The position numbers were made by a program, and so were the translations under genes. A DNA stretch of 64,000 bases from Acholoe squamosa (taxonomy: Eukaryota; Annelida; Polychaeta; Phyllodocida; Polynoidae): contig OX439045.1 in NCBI GenBank assembly GCA_949317995.1, positions 3,558,174 to 3,622,173 on the forward strand. The letters run 5' to 3'. The notes beneath the pieces were generated by a model. That model was given only the letters and a program-made list of their open reading frames with translations, made no database searches and had not been told where the DNA came from. Positions within the stretch are counted from its first letter, which is position 1; each line of letters opens with the position of its first letter. Of the stretch, positions 11,700-36,222 are shown piece after piece.

Positions 11700-13396
11700 T
11701 TTGCTTACCCACTTACTAATGATCCTGACGGTCCACCGTTGGTCAAGCCACTATTGATAATTTTACAAACGGTCACCATTATGTTATTAGAAGACATGTC
11801 ATTTTATCTTGCTATGTTTAGCGTTGACACCTGTGGTGATTTGTGTTCGGTAAATAAACGATTTTAATTCGTTTGAATATAGTGGTATTGTGGATGCTGG
11901 TGCTTTTGCCTATAAATGTTTCTTATAGATATTAATCCAAGTAATAAAGTAGCTTTTATTCTAACTTAGGTATTAGTTTTTATTCCAACTACTCCAACTT
12001 ATGCTAAATAAAATATCCCTTATATGAGGCTCTGTACAAGTTGGGAATGTATCTTCCATTGAAATATTCCTAAACTAAACAACTTAGGAAGGGGCAATTC
12101 TGGAATTGCGCAAATAAAATGAGGGGCAATTCCGGTATTGTCCTATTTCCTACTTTGCACGTGACATATTATTTGCACTTATAAGAATCACCAGTGAACA
12201 ATTATAGCTCCTATGAATCAAATCAAATTTGCCCCTTCACTGAGACAAATGGGGTCTTCAAAGTGCATGAGCATAAAATAAATGAGACAGATATAACTTG
12301 TCATACCTGGCGCAGACTCTTCATGTTCAAACCTTAAGTGCCTTAAATGTCACATTAAGGTAGATAGGGCCATGGACCTGGCCCTTTTAAAGTCATCATG
12401 ATGACAAGTCTGCCCCAGGGATGACAAGTCTCATTTGACATGTTTTAGTGGTTTGTTCAATAAGAAGACCCTAGTGACTGCCCCTTTTTATTTGTGTATG
12501 GTATAATAACATAGGCCGAGTTTTGCAACTTGTTCTGTCAACTGCCAGAACTGCAATAATAATTGTAAGAAATCATCATGGCAACATTATACATTTTTGC
12601 AATTCAACAATTTCTTTCTTTACCTTTGACCAGTATGCATGATGAAATGACACAGAATCAATCAATAGTAGTATCCATCTTCCAAATTTACATGACAGTC
12701 ATAATCTGAGGGACCAAAGGTTGTATTAGATTGTGATCTGATTTTGAGATCCTAACTACAGAAAGACTCTATAAGCCACACGGGTGCCCTGAAGGTATTG
12801 TGGGCATATACCCACAGGCCATGCATGATGTTTTTTTTCGCAGGTTCTGGGGAGTAGTTCACTTGAATTCAACTAGATGGCAGTTTTAGATCTCAATCCA
12901 GACCGTGAACCCTTTCGGGGAGAAACGGTATGATCGGAAGTGTGTCCCTGGTTCCGGTGGTGAATATGCGAAAGTCTACTGCTCATATTTTACAAGCGAA
13001 AATGGCGCCGCGTTAGCGCTTCTCCTCGAAAGACATAACCAATTCAGACATTCCATTAAGACATCTATACACGAGAGACATGTGTACCCTTGGGGTGAAA
13101 GGGTGCCCCCTTGTGAGTAAGTGTGAAAGAAGTAGGATGATTGACTGCCAGCATCTTAGACATGGCCTGCCTGTATACATGTCCTCAATATACAGGCAGG
13201 TAGCCAGCCAATACAGAAGACTGCTAAAATTGTCCACTATGTGAATCAAAGGTTTTTTCAACCCCCTTTAAATAACAACATTTCTACCTTGCAATGATAA
13301 CAAAAAGCACTTTATACGCTGTGTTTGTGCCTGCTTTTGTGAGAATAGCTCTGATTCTCAGCAGAAATTGCATAGTGGAGTCTCCACTAATAGCAT

Positions 13397-13724
13397 AAGG
13401 GAGTGGTCATTATTTATCAACAGGGGCGGGGGATGGTTGGTTTGAGGGGGGGGGGCGTAAAAATTTCAGACCCCTCCTGAGGGGGGGGCTAACAAAATTT
13501 TGACCCCTCTTGAGGGGGGGGGCTAAAAAAATTACCCTCTTTTTAGCAAAAAAGCCTGCGCGCTACTATAGCTCAAAGAGGGGCGCGAAAATTCTCCGCG
13601 CCTCCGGTTAAGGGGGGCACAAAAAATTTTGTCTGTCGTCGAGGGGAGGGGGCGTAAAAAATTTGCATACATCCCAGCGGAAACGTACCACCCGCCCCCT
13701 GTTGATAAGTAATGACCACTCCCT
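13397..13724. mobile_element. Family C G/C-rich palindromic MITE
   Basis: Ends AAGGGAGTGGTCATTATTTA and, inverted, ATGACCACTCCCTAA. Inside: GAGGGGGGG blocks and the conserved GCGCGCTACTATAGCTCAAA segment, also found in the copies at 15256 and 40360. Confidence 0.85.
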
Positions 13725-14319
13725 AAGAATGGTGTGAAAGTGAACGCATGCTTGTGTCCCACTGCTTTTTCGGGAAGGGAGTGTTGTCTGTCAGGGATTG
13801 ACCTGTCACATAGATCTCAATGCTCCCTAATAAGACAGGGATCATGTATGGAAAAACGGGGCTCTGACTTTCTGCATTGTTGTTCATACATATAAGTGCT
13901 CCCCCTAATGGATCCCCATAGGCAATCTACTATGTATAGAAACCAGCTTAACCTAAAGAACGCCGATATAAAAACCCACCAACCCCTCTGTTGTTCAAAA
14001 ATAACTGTCATTCCCATTACTGACACCTACAGGATTAGGTAACCAGTTGTCATATGACCTTGACCTAGCCTACATGTAAGTATGCTCGGTATCATTATCC
14101 ATTATGCACACTTAGGGGGTCGTAAACCCTCCCATAATATTAGCACGAAATTCTAAGATTTTACCAGAATAACCTATGATTTCTTTCTAAGGAGAGGCAT
14201 ATTATAAAGAGGACCACAGATCCTAATAGTTATCATTTTAGTAAAATGCTGCTTATATGGTTAGAAGGAATTAGCTGACAAATTTAATTTCAAAATTAAA
14301 TGACTCTTTGGGGAATGGC

Positions 14320-14327
14320 TATAAAAG
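14320..14327 (+). promoter_or_regulatory. TATA-box-like sequence
   Basis: GGCTATAAAAGCTGG resembles a strong metazoan TATA box. About 108 nt downstream is AAATGCAG|GTACGT, a possible donor at 14435. It could serve a distal leader exon of the PANK-like gene beginning at 19888, but no transcript evidence is available. Confidence 0.2.
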
Positions 14328-15255
14328 CTGGATAAACACGAGGGGTTTTCTGGTAGGTTACACAACTGTTAGGGTTAGTATTCAGAGGTGACCTCATCTC
14401 CAGTCTCACCTCAGGCCTCACTACAGTAAATGCAGGTACGTTGATAGTAGTTTATGATTTCTTTGTGTTTTTGTTTTAACATTTAAGGTCCAACTATTGC
14501 ATCAAGGCATCCCCAGAAGGGGCATCTCCTTTAATTTCTATACGGCTTATGTGAGTTAGGACAAGGCTGCATAGTTTATCAGTAAAAGTTCACGAGAACT
14601 GGTGTGACTGAGGGTTGTGCTCAAGGAGATAAACCTCTGCAAGCTGATTCATAAAAAGTGACGACATGTTATAAATCAAACAACATTGACATTTGGAATC
14701 TCGCCAAAAAGGTTTATTTGTTGATAGAACATGTGTCCTTAAAGTTGGTCTTCAAATTGCACCAAAGTATTCGACAAGTTTGATGATCTACATATTCCAA
14801 TCCCAATTACAGTTATCAAACAAAATGTAGGACTGTATAATTTACATGTTTATTTACTTAAGGCTCAATTGAAAAGGTTTAGAGCATGTTCCAACTGTTG
14901 ATATTAGTCTAATGGAGTTATTTCTTAGAACATGCACTTTTCCTAAGGGAACTAATTACTTCATAAAAAACGACCAATGATAAACTATTTCAAATATTCA
15001 TAAATACCAATAAAACGACCAATTTTGATTCTTCTATGTTGTTGTTTTTTCACTGAGAATCGAGGTTAAAAGAAAACTTGCGGACCCAAATTTGTCTTCA
15101 ATCAGAAATACATGAAATAAAGTCTACGGTCAAGATTTTAAAAATTGAGAATATCGTCAGTTTTTATGAATCACCTTGCAGTCAGACTAATTTAAGAAAA
15201 ACTTTACTTTTATCTCATGTTTTATAAAGCCTTCCTTAAATGAGGATGTGACTTA

Positions 15256-15584
15256 TAAGGGAGTGGTCATTATTTATCAACAGGGGGGGGGCTGGTGGGT
15301 TTTGTGCGCGGCAGTGTGACAGTTTTTTTCACCCCCCCCTCGACGGTGGTCAAATCTTTTTGTGCATCACCCTACACCAGAGGCGCAGAGAATTTTCACG
15401 CCCCTCTTTGATCTATAGTAGCGCGCGGGCTTTTTGGCTAAAAAGAGGGTAAATTTTCTTAGCCCCCCCCTCAACAGGGGTCAAATTTATCTTTAGCCCC
15501 CCATGAGAGGGGTCTGAATTTTATTTACGCCCCCCTCAAACCCACCAGCCCCCCCCCTGTTGATAAATAATGACACCTCCCTAA
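15256..15584. mobile_element. Family C G/C-rich palindromic MITE
   Basis: Left end AAGGGAGTGGTCATTATTTA; right end TTGATAAATAATGACACCTC. Internal order is inverted relative to 13397-13724 (TTGATCTATAGTAGCGCGCG), so the two copies lie in opposite orientation. Confidence 0.85.
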
Positions 15585-16593
15585 GTGGGGTTAAATTTAG
15601 TCAGATTAGCAAAAAATAGCCCAAACATGGAAGCAGTGATTTGTAGGGAAAAGGCCCATATCTAGCCATCGTCATGGAGAAGTTCAATTTTGGTATAAGA
15701 TGAATTTTATCCTTGAAATTGTGGAACTTAATTTGATTTCATATGAAAACACCACCCATACTACTTCGTGCTTCCAGTGGACCATTTAATAGAACATGAA
15801 TGATATTATACTTCTGTTATGGCTTTCCAGCTTAAATCATTAACCCTTTAGGCGCCATTTAAATCCTTAATAATCAGATACTTGTCTGAATCCTGCATGA
15901 TAAAACTGACATATATACTGGCAGGTAGCTCATGATTTTCACTTTCCTGAAGACATGGTGAAAGGTTTTTTTTCCTCATGGGGTGGTTCATTTGAGACGA
16001 CGATTCCCCCCTCCCTACACAGAATTTTTCTTTTTTTTTTTATTGTACCGAGTAAGTGGGATTCATTATCAAGCAATAAAATAATCCCGGCTTTTCACGG
16101 CGGACCTCAGAGGGATGGTACCAATCTATAACTGTTATCATTTATCAATGATAACCGCTAGTAACCAGCGCCAGCAATGGCTGTGACCATTGGCCAATCC
16201 GCTACCTTGGTATATCAAATCACAAGTCACTCCTTCAAAAATCCTATTTATCCCTCTGACATAATCAGGACTGCACTTATCTTATCATTGCCCTAATCAA
16301 GTAGGCTTATTATCCCTCCCCTTAAAGCTGGGTCCCCATCTTATCAAAGACCTCATTTTTCTAGTCTACATTTTCTCTGTCCATGATTATACCTGTCGTA
16401 TTGGCTTGTATGAGCGCCGGGTTCTTGAATAAATGCCGGTCTTGAATAAGCGCCAGGGGTATTGACTGGTTTAAATTAATGCGCGCCCCGGCGCTTATAC
16501 AGGGCACTGTGTTATACATGAAATGATAGCCATATGAGGTAAGAGCATTGACCTTCAATCAGAATATAAATACACTTTCAACTTTCAATTAAC

Positions 16594-17196
16594 CCTTTAA
16601 GGGTTGCTAATGCAGGAGTGCATCATGCCTATTTGTCGGCATGATGCTGCAGTGACGTGCTGGTGAAAGGACTCATCGGCACTTCATTGAAGCATCATGC
16701 TGGCCCCCAGGAGGGTGTTGCTCCTATTGTAAAAAGAGCTGTGAGTATGTGCCCTCTTGTCTAAACAAGTCGTGCACTGCTTCACCTAAGTACTTGCACT
16801 CACCACATTAGTCTGAAAAGTCACCTACCTTGTTTAAAATAGAGAGAGCTGCACTACCAGGTACCTACTCATGTCACACACTCTATAGTATATTATACTG
16901 ACTGACTTCTCCTAACTAGATACCTACTCAAATCCCCCTTTTTGAGCACCATACTTGAATGACCACTTGTGAGCAACAAAAGGGACAAGTTATAGCTACA
17001 TGAAAAGAAAGGACTGGAAATGAGGGCATTTTTAGCCAGCTCTTCCTTTTACTATAGGAGCAACAGCCTCCTGGAAGTGTATTTATCCCGGTAGGGTCGG
17101 CATGATGTAAGGATGTAGTGTGGGCGAGTGACCCGCCAGCACTTTACGTATTGGCCTGATGCATTAATGGTACATCAGTGGCCCGTAAAGGGTTTA
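16594..17196. mobile_element. Family A MITE interrupted by a family B element
   Basis: Left half 16594-16726 (TTAACCCTTTAAGGGTTGCT and a GACGTGCTGG-type hairpin) and right half 17076-17196 (TATTTATCCCGGTAGGGTCG through GGCCCGTAAAGGGTTTAA) belong to one copy, separated by about 350 bp of family B. Confidence 0.85.
16727..17075. mobile_element. Family B TIR element (~350 bp)
   Basis: Ends CCAGGAGGGTGTTGCTCCTA and, inverted, CCAGGAGGCTGTTGCTCCTA. Internal landmarks ACTCATGTCACACACTCTAT and GAGCAACAAAAGGGACAAGT are shared with copies at about 54010-54375 and in the tandem array at 59660-61015. No coding capacity. Confidence 0.85.
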
Positions 17197-17280
17197 AGGC
17201 AATGCTCTGAGTATTTATCAAAGCCTCTACATTTGGCCACAAGGTGGTAGGACTGAGCCGTCAGAAGAAAAATCCTAAAG

Positions 17281-17640
17281 GTTGGAGGACACCAATTGAT
17301 GGGAGGTGGCAGCAGGCGACACTTTGTAACTCCGCACTGAAGGGTGTTGTACAATTGGTCTAAAATCTGACAGCAGGTAGGCAAACCAGGCATAGAATTA
17401 ATCCTTAGGGTGTAAATTACTCGATTTCAGTGTTATTTAGGTTGATATTTGATGTTAAGTTGAGAGGGGGGCTCTGTCTATTTACAGAATTTATTGAAAT
17501 CATTCATTGGAAAACCCACAAATCTAGGTATGTCCTCACTCTAAGGCCTATAGCAAAAAAGTTAATCACATTGTACCACATGCCCAAAAGCTATATAGGC
17601 CAACAGTGGAAAAATAATTAGTGTTCTGCAGCCCAAAGTG
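17281..17640. repeat. Family D dispersed repeat
   Basis: Shares ACCAATTGATGGGAGGTGGC-type sequence, GGTCTAAAATCTGACAG and AATCCTTAGGGTGTA with copies at 42652-43105, 43113-43235 and 44063-44455. No terminal repeats identified. Confidence 0.75.
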
Positions 17641-17723
17641 TACACACAACAGTCATAGTTATACAATATTACATAACATATTTTTCCTATAGGCTGTGGT
17701 CAGCTTGCAAAATTCTCCTTTTA

Positions 17724-17905
17724 ACCTGTAAGGACCACTGACGCAGGAGTGCATCATGCCCATTGGTGGTCATGATGCACCAATGAAGTGCTGATGAGAC
17801 TGCTCGCCAGTACTTCATTGGTGCATCATGCCGACTATTTGGGATATAGGGTTGACACAATGCATGAATGTAGCCCGCGTGAGGCTACTTTCATGCATTA
17901 TGAGT
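17724..17905. mobile_element. Family A MITE (right end truncated)
   Basis: Left end TGTAAGGACCACTGACGCAG and a full left hairpin are present. The right hairpin is collapsed to ATGCATGAATGTAGCCCGCG...TTTCATGCATTATGA. Confidence 0.8.
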
Positions 17906-17989
17906 CGAAATCCCGCCCCCTCCCCACGCATTCGAGTATAAAGTAACACACTTTGCTTTTTTGCTGAAAACTGGTAACATTATTACTGG

Positions 17990-18120
17990 GACTGAAAGAA
18001 TTTTGTGTCGACAACCCCCCCCCCCCCCCGTTCACCTCAGACTCACCACGGTACCACCCTGTTGTTCAAAAACATTTCACTCCCAAAAACCACCAAGCCC
18101 GCCAGCTGATAATAAATGAA
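17990..18120. repeat. Possible family C fragment
   Basis: A 17-base C tract followed by GTACCACCCTGTTGTTCAAA and a second GCCAGCTGATAATAAATGA resembles the right ends of one or two family C elements. Low confidence because the left end is missing. Confidence 0.4.
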
Positions 18121-18888
18121 CCTTTCCTCAAGAAGCTTCAATAGATACTATTCTTGCTTTCCTTATGTGCATGGTCCTATGCAATGTGGAGTGTGTAGCA
18201 TGTACACTATATTTTACTAATGCTGGGTGGAAAGTACCTGAATACGTAATGATAAGCCTACCTATATCAACGACACAAGCCAAGCACTGGAGGAATGAAG
18301 GCCTACGGGAGCACAGGAGGGCCACATCTTGAAGGAAAGAAATTCACAAAGATCACACTTTTTTTATGATGAGGATTGTAAAGTATGAAATTCAACTGGT
18401 TAGAGAAAATATTCTACTGACAAAATCACTTTTTCGACTGTCATCTGTAAGGTCAGAACACAAAATTGACTGTCAAAATTATATCGTTAACTAATGAGAA
18501 AACGTTTCTGTCAACATTGATTTTCATCTTTCAACAGTCACCACTCTAATGCAAATCCTAATGGAGCTGCATAAGTTGACAGTTGACAGGTGAACATATC
18601 ATATTGACAACAGTATTCTTATCAACTTCGCAGTACACTGGGGAATTCCGTGTTTGATAGTATAAAATTCTCCAACATGTCTTTGCTATTAAATAGGAAG
18701 TTTAGCTGATTTCACGAGGGCGTTATTCTAATGCTTTTTTTCTACTTTTCTTTTGTATGGCGTGGCCCTTCACGGCTTCCGTAGCACACTGACCACCAGG
18801 GTGGCAGGGGGGAGTGTATGTGTCAAATAAGGTATAACTCCCTCTCCCCATGACTACACCAAACAAAGTCACTACTACTGACCACTCA

Positions 18889-19170
18889 CCCTTTAAGGGC
18901 CGCTGATGCAGGAGTGTATCATGGTCGTCATGATGCACCGGTGACGTACTGGCGAGTCCGCTCGCCAGCACTCCATCGGAGCATCATGCTAACCCTCCGG
19001 GAACATATCAACCCCCATAGGGTCGACATGATGCATGAATGTAGCCCTGGCGAGTTACTTGTGTGCTCGCCAGGGCTACATTCATGCATCATGACGACCA
19101 ATGGGCATGATGCAGTAATGCTAAACCTTTGGGAATGTATCAGTCTGAAATGGTCCGCATGATGCATAAT
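18889..19170. mobile_element. Family A MITE (alpha/beta)
   Basis: CCCTTTAAGGGCCGCTGATG at the left, a GACGTACTGGCGAG hairpin, the centre GGGAACATATCAACCCCCAT, and a GTAGCCCTGGCGAG hairpin at the right, followed by GACCAATGGGCATGATGCAG and a decayed tail. Confidence 0.85.
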
Positions 19171-19550
19171 GAAATGACCCTTCAGTACATGTATAAAACC
19201 CAGCGTATACGCTGAGTCATATGGACCATTTCATGTGCAGAGCTCCCTAGGTGAACTATTTTCTGGACTTGTTTTATTTTTTTTTTTATTTAATTTTTTT
19301 TTTTACACTAAGAGTCTCTAAACTGACATGGATGTTGCTACTTTGGTACAGGCTATACACGATCTCAATGTGTAGCCTAGTCATGGGTGCGGTTTATAGG
19401 CAGCGTTTAATGGAACATAGTAAGTGCAAATTGATATAAAACTTTAAAGTTAACTGCACCCTGCAGCAAGAAGTGGGTTAATAAGCCTTCATCCAAGGTC
19501 TTAGTTAGCTCCCTGGTCAGTATTAGTCCTAGTGCATGTAGTCCAGATTA

Positions 19551-19752
19551 ACCCTTTAAGTACCGAAAGTGCATTAGTCCATGGTGCCCATTGGTCTGCA
19601 GGATGCATGAATGCAGCCCTGGTGAGTCACTCACCAGAGCTGCATTCATGCATCTTGATGACCCTGTGGGCCTTCCATAAGGGTCGGCATGATGCACCAA
19701 AGAAGTGATGGCGATGCTCGCCAGCACTTCTTTGGTGCATCATGCCGACCAA
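19551..19752. mobile_element. Family A MITE (beta/alpha), 135 bp upstream of a start codon
   Basis: TTAACCCTTTAAGTACCG at the left, an ATTCATGCATC-type left hairpin and a GAAGTGATGGCGA right hairpin, the reverse order of the copy at 18889. It sits just upstream of the first coding exon of the PANK-like gene. Confidence 0.8.
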
Positions 19753-19849
19753 TACAATGGACCTGGTTACTGAACTCTGGCACCAGAAGCTCTTAAAGGT
19801 TTAGTGCTCAGTCCCGGGCTTGCACCAAACTCCAGTACCTGTATACCAG

Positions 19850-19857
19850 TATAATAA
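19850..19857 (+). promoter_or_regulatory. AT-rich TATA-like box at the PANK-like gene start
   Basis: TACCAGTATAATAATTC lies about 31 nt before the ATG at 19888. The paralog on the other strand has TACCAGTTTTATATC at 55213-55199, about the same distance from its ATG. The conserved TACCAGT plus AT box suggests a shared core promoter with a very short leader; it could equally be conserved for splicing. Confidence 0.35.
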
Positions 19858-19887
19858 TTCACCGGCCACAGAGGAGACACATTGACC

Positions 19888-32813
<12,926 letters not shown>

Positions 32814-33073
32814 ATACTCATACTAGTCACTTTAATAACCAAATAATGTATTTTTGCAACACTTCTATTGGTCATGGCATTACATGGGTGTCATCCAGCC
32901 GGGATGTCTACTCGTCAGCGATGTATCCTGCATCTGCTTACTACACTCTCAGCCTGCATTGTAAATCGGCTACAAATAGCGCTGTAATTAGGCAGGGGAA
33001 CCACTTGTAGCTACAGTACTTTGTACATCTGGTATCGGCGTTCATACCTATACAAGGTAATACTGTAAGGCAC

Positions 33074-33079
33074 AATAAA
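33074..33079 (+). terminator. Poly(A) signal AATAAA of the first PANK-like gene
   Basis: First AATAAA after the stop at 32813, about 260 nt downstream, in otherwise non-repetitive DNA. Confidence 0.6.
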
Positions 33080-33135
33080 AAGAGTTGGACTGTTTATTTA
33101 CGTGGGCGGGCTGACAGTGTAGGGATGTATATCCA

Positions 33136-33351
33136 CACTGTAAAAAGAAATATCATCGAAATGACAGTCGAAATCTGGCCCTAAAGCTGCCAGAGATCCA
33201 TTGTTATTTTCACAGAGATTCCTTGTAAGACTGTACTGCCACCTGGGGCTTCTTGTAAAAACCACACTGGTCAACTGCTATACAATCACAGTGGTTCACT
33301 GTTCAGTTTTATGAGGATTCCCGGTAGGTTCAACAATCATTTTGTTATGAC
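33136..33351 (+). mobile_element. Family H MITE
   Basis: CACTGTAAAAAGAAATATC at the left, TACTGCCACCTGGGGCTTCT inside, and GGTTCAACAATCATTTTGT near the right end. Confidence 0.75.
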
Positions 33352-33520
33352 CAATTGATACGCTGCATCAGTGAATTAATGGTCATTACAGGGCTGATTA
33401 CTTTCATAACATTAGGTGTACATAATGTGTATACATCCATCCACAAGCCCCATGTACATGTCTGTATATATACTGTGATAATATGTTTCAGTTATATCAT
33501 AAATTGGTGTTATCAATGCT

Positions 33521-33640
33521 TTAACCCCTGAAGACTTATATAATGCATTAATGCACCATACCTACTGGTTGCCATGATGCATGACTGCAGCCTTGGTGAG
33601 TAACTCGCCGCTGATGCATTTATGTTCTGGCAAGTTAAGC
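33521..33640. mobile_element. Family A fragment
   Basis: TTTAACCCCTGAAGACTTAT, ATGCATTAATGCACCATACC and CATGATGCATGACTGCAGCC, followed by GGTGAGTAACTCGCC. It breaks off at the following family H element; the region 33890-33960 holds a further decayed piece. Confidence 0.55.
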
Positions 33641-33643
33641 CAA

Positions 33644-33854
33644 TACTGTAAAAAATAAGCTGTTGTCAAACTAATAACAGAATCTTTGTCCCAAAGTTGC
33701 CAGAGATCCGTCGTTGTTTTCCCAGAGATTCCACTGTACTCCCACCTGGGGCTTCTTGTGAAAATACACTGGTCCACTGCAATACAAATACAGTGGTTTA
33801 CTCTTCAGTTTTATGAGGATCCGTGGTAGATTCAACAGTTATTTTTTACAGTGC
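33644..33854 (+). mobile_element. Family H MITE
   Basis: TACTGTAAAAAATAAGCTGT ... CAACAGTTATTTTTTACAGT. Signature TACTCCCACCTGGGGCTTCT. Inserted at the end of a family A fragment. Confidence 0.8.
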
Positions 33855-34492
33855 AGTCTTTGTCGGAGTAGGGGATTGCGGGGTTTATACAGCAGCGCGT
33901 CATTCATGACGTCAAATGGTCATAATGCATTAATGCATTATTAAGCCGCTATAGGTTTATGGTGACATAATGTTGATCTCAGATATAATTGGATTTTATA
34001 TTTTCTTGCAGTTTTTTAATAAAAATGTTTGTATAACAAGATAATGTTTTACTTGTGATCATCAAGTTATCATCCATCAAAGACATTAAGATATACTAGT
34101 ACCGTATCATTGTTTTAAAGGACTGGGGTTTGAAAGTGCTGGTCTTAGATATATGCTGCGAGTAATGAGATTTTGAGATAATTCTTAAGCATTAGAATCT
34201 TGAATATGCACCAATTTTGTATAAGGTTGAGGGGGGGGGTAATCATCCCGCCAAATCTATTGGCGCAAACGCTGTTCTTCATGAAGACATGGCATAGTTT
34301 ATAATTATAGACCTTTGGCCCAAATTTTATGAGCTTCTCTCGTGTCTGAGTACCAATCCTATTTTGTAAACCAGGCAATACTTTTGGGATTGATATATAT
34401 GTCTGGGGGACCCAAATCACTTTGGGTTGCCCAGCTTAGCATAACTAGGAGTACATACAATATGCTGAAGTTTTGACCGTTGTTGAGAGTGA

Positions 34493-34768
34493 CCTGGAGG
34501 GCATTTCTCAAGATGGTACGACTGCACAAATCCACTACGATTTGAAACCTTCAAAATCAGAGTGGGTGATCATCTATAGGTGATACCGTACGACTGCTCT
34601 GTACGATCAGCATTTAAGGTAATAATTACGTAGGGTTTGGTAGTGCATTCATACTAGTGTAAATTACTAGTGACCACTAGATGCAGCACTGTAATGGCAT
34701 TACAGTAAAGGATCCCACTACGATTAGGAGGAGGTCTAGTCATACCATCTTGAGAAATGCCTTCCAGG
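34493..34768. mobile_element. TIR element with CCTGGAGGGCATTTCTCAAG ends (family J)
   Basis: The left end CCTGGAGGGCATTTCTCAAG and, inverted, the right end CCTGGAAGGCATTTCTCAAG continue pairing through ATGGTA(C/T)GAC, about 30 bp of TIR. A left half recurs at about 34973-35160 and a right half at about 36958-37055, also ending at CTTGAGAAATGGCTTCCAGG. Confidence 0.8.
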
Positions 34769-35736
34769 TGGGCTGTCTATTATGATGTTGCCACTTGGTG
34801 GTGGCTGTCGGTGCTATTGCTAATAGAGAGTCACACCTGCTGCACATCTTGCAGGATTCTGAGGCTGAGCACTGATTTACAACACTAAGATTCTAGAAAA
34901 GTGATTTAGGTTCTCCGGATATGCAGCAATCTAAAAACTCTGATTTATTATATTTAAGATTGGTACTTTGGAGGGCATTTCTCAAGATGGTAAGACTAGA
35001 CACAACCAGTATGACTTGAAACCCTCAATATCTGAGTGGGTGATCATAGGTAATGCACTACGACTACTCCTTATGATCAGCACTTAAGGCAGTAATTACA
35101 TAGGGTTCGGTAAGACTGTCCTACCAGTGCAATTATTAGCGACCACTAGATGGTCGAAAATCATAGAAAGTTGGCAGATGGGGCCTCCCGTGGAGTTTGG
35201 GGGCCTGATATTAAACCCTGGAGTATCTGAAAGATATTTTTTGTGGATAATGTATAGGTGTTGGGGTAACTACCCACGAAATATTTTCAGTTAAATATGA
35301 AATCCGTCGCAGTGGCAACACCCTGAACATTTATACTCTGGAAGACCCTGGAAAGGTGTCTTGCCGAATGACATTAGGGGGGTATTTTCCCTTAAGCCAT
35401 GCAAAATTAATTTTTTTATGTATTTGGTCAACTTTTATGTTAACTTTTGTTGACTACTGGGTCTAAGGGTAGGATTCACAGAGCTGCAGCTAAAGGACTT
35501 GGACTTTTGTCCTACATTTCAATCCTTTTTCTTCAGGCCTGAAATGACATTTTCACTGAATTCCTTGAAATTCCTGGTTCAGGAAATTTCAAAACTTGCT
35601 GGTATACATAAAAGTGGCACAGTCTTAGGTAGTTACTTTTAATCATGTGGAAGACACTGCCCACCATGTGTACTTTCAGGTGGCATATAGGTTTAATGGG
35701 CCAAAAATATGTGAACACCTCACAATCAAGGTCCTC

Positions 35737-36222
35737 AACATGGCATGTAACTCAAATGTCATTCGGGAAGACAGATTCCCAGAATTGTGATAAAAGTTTA
35801 TCACAAAAATGTTCATTCTAGGATAGGAAGATCACATCTGACATAAATACTGATACAATTTCCATAATCTACAGGTCAAAATGGTCCAGACCAGAGATTT
35901 CCATGGAAGCATGATGCTAATTTCTCTAGGAAATCAAGCCCTCACCATGGCTGTACCTCAAATGTCATTCGGAAAGACAGATTCACAGAATTGCGATAAA
36001 GGTCTATCACAAGAACGTTCATTCTATGATAAAAAAAACATATTCTATAATAAGAAGAACGCATCTGACATAAAAACTAATACAATTTTTAAAATCTACA
36101 GGTCAGAATGGTCCAGACTAGAGATTTCCATGAAGGTATGATGATAATATCATAAGGAAACGAACCACTCAACATAGCATGTAACTAAAATGTCATTCGG
36201 CAAGACATGTCATTCGGCAAGA
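35737..36222. repeat. Tandem repeat of ~205-230 bp (2.3 copies)
   Basis: CTCAAATGTCATTCGG(G/A)AAGACAGATT recurs at about 35750 and 35957 and in shortened form at about 36188, followed each time by ATCACA(A/G)(A/G)AA(T/C)GTTCATTCTA and GGTC(A/C)A(G/A)AATGGTCCAGAC. A single open frame across part of it (35881-36141) is not supported as a gene. Confidence 0.75.

Larger units (their letters stand above)
9877..19887. other. Intergenic region between the Ly6-type gene and the first PANK-like gene
   Basis: No gene recognised. It contains family A, B, C, D and H elements, a pogo-like MITE nested in family A, and unassigned AT-rich DNA (about 11.9-12.9 kb and 14.0-15.2 kb). An open frame at 12905-13120 (71 aa) has no recognisable domain, and I do not support it as a gene. 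Confidence 0.6.

Noticed and set aside
14428..14435. ATGCAG|GTACGT as the first coding exon of the PANK-like gene
   Set aside because: It would join in frame to 21976 (Met-Gln then GQPAG), but the MGCG exon at 19888 has a homologous counterpart in the second copy and this one does not.
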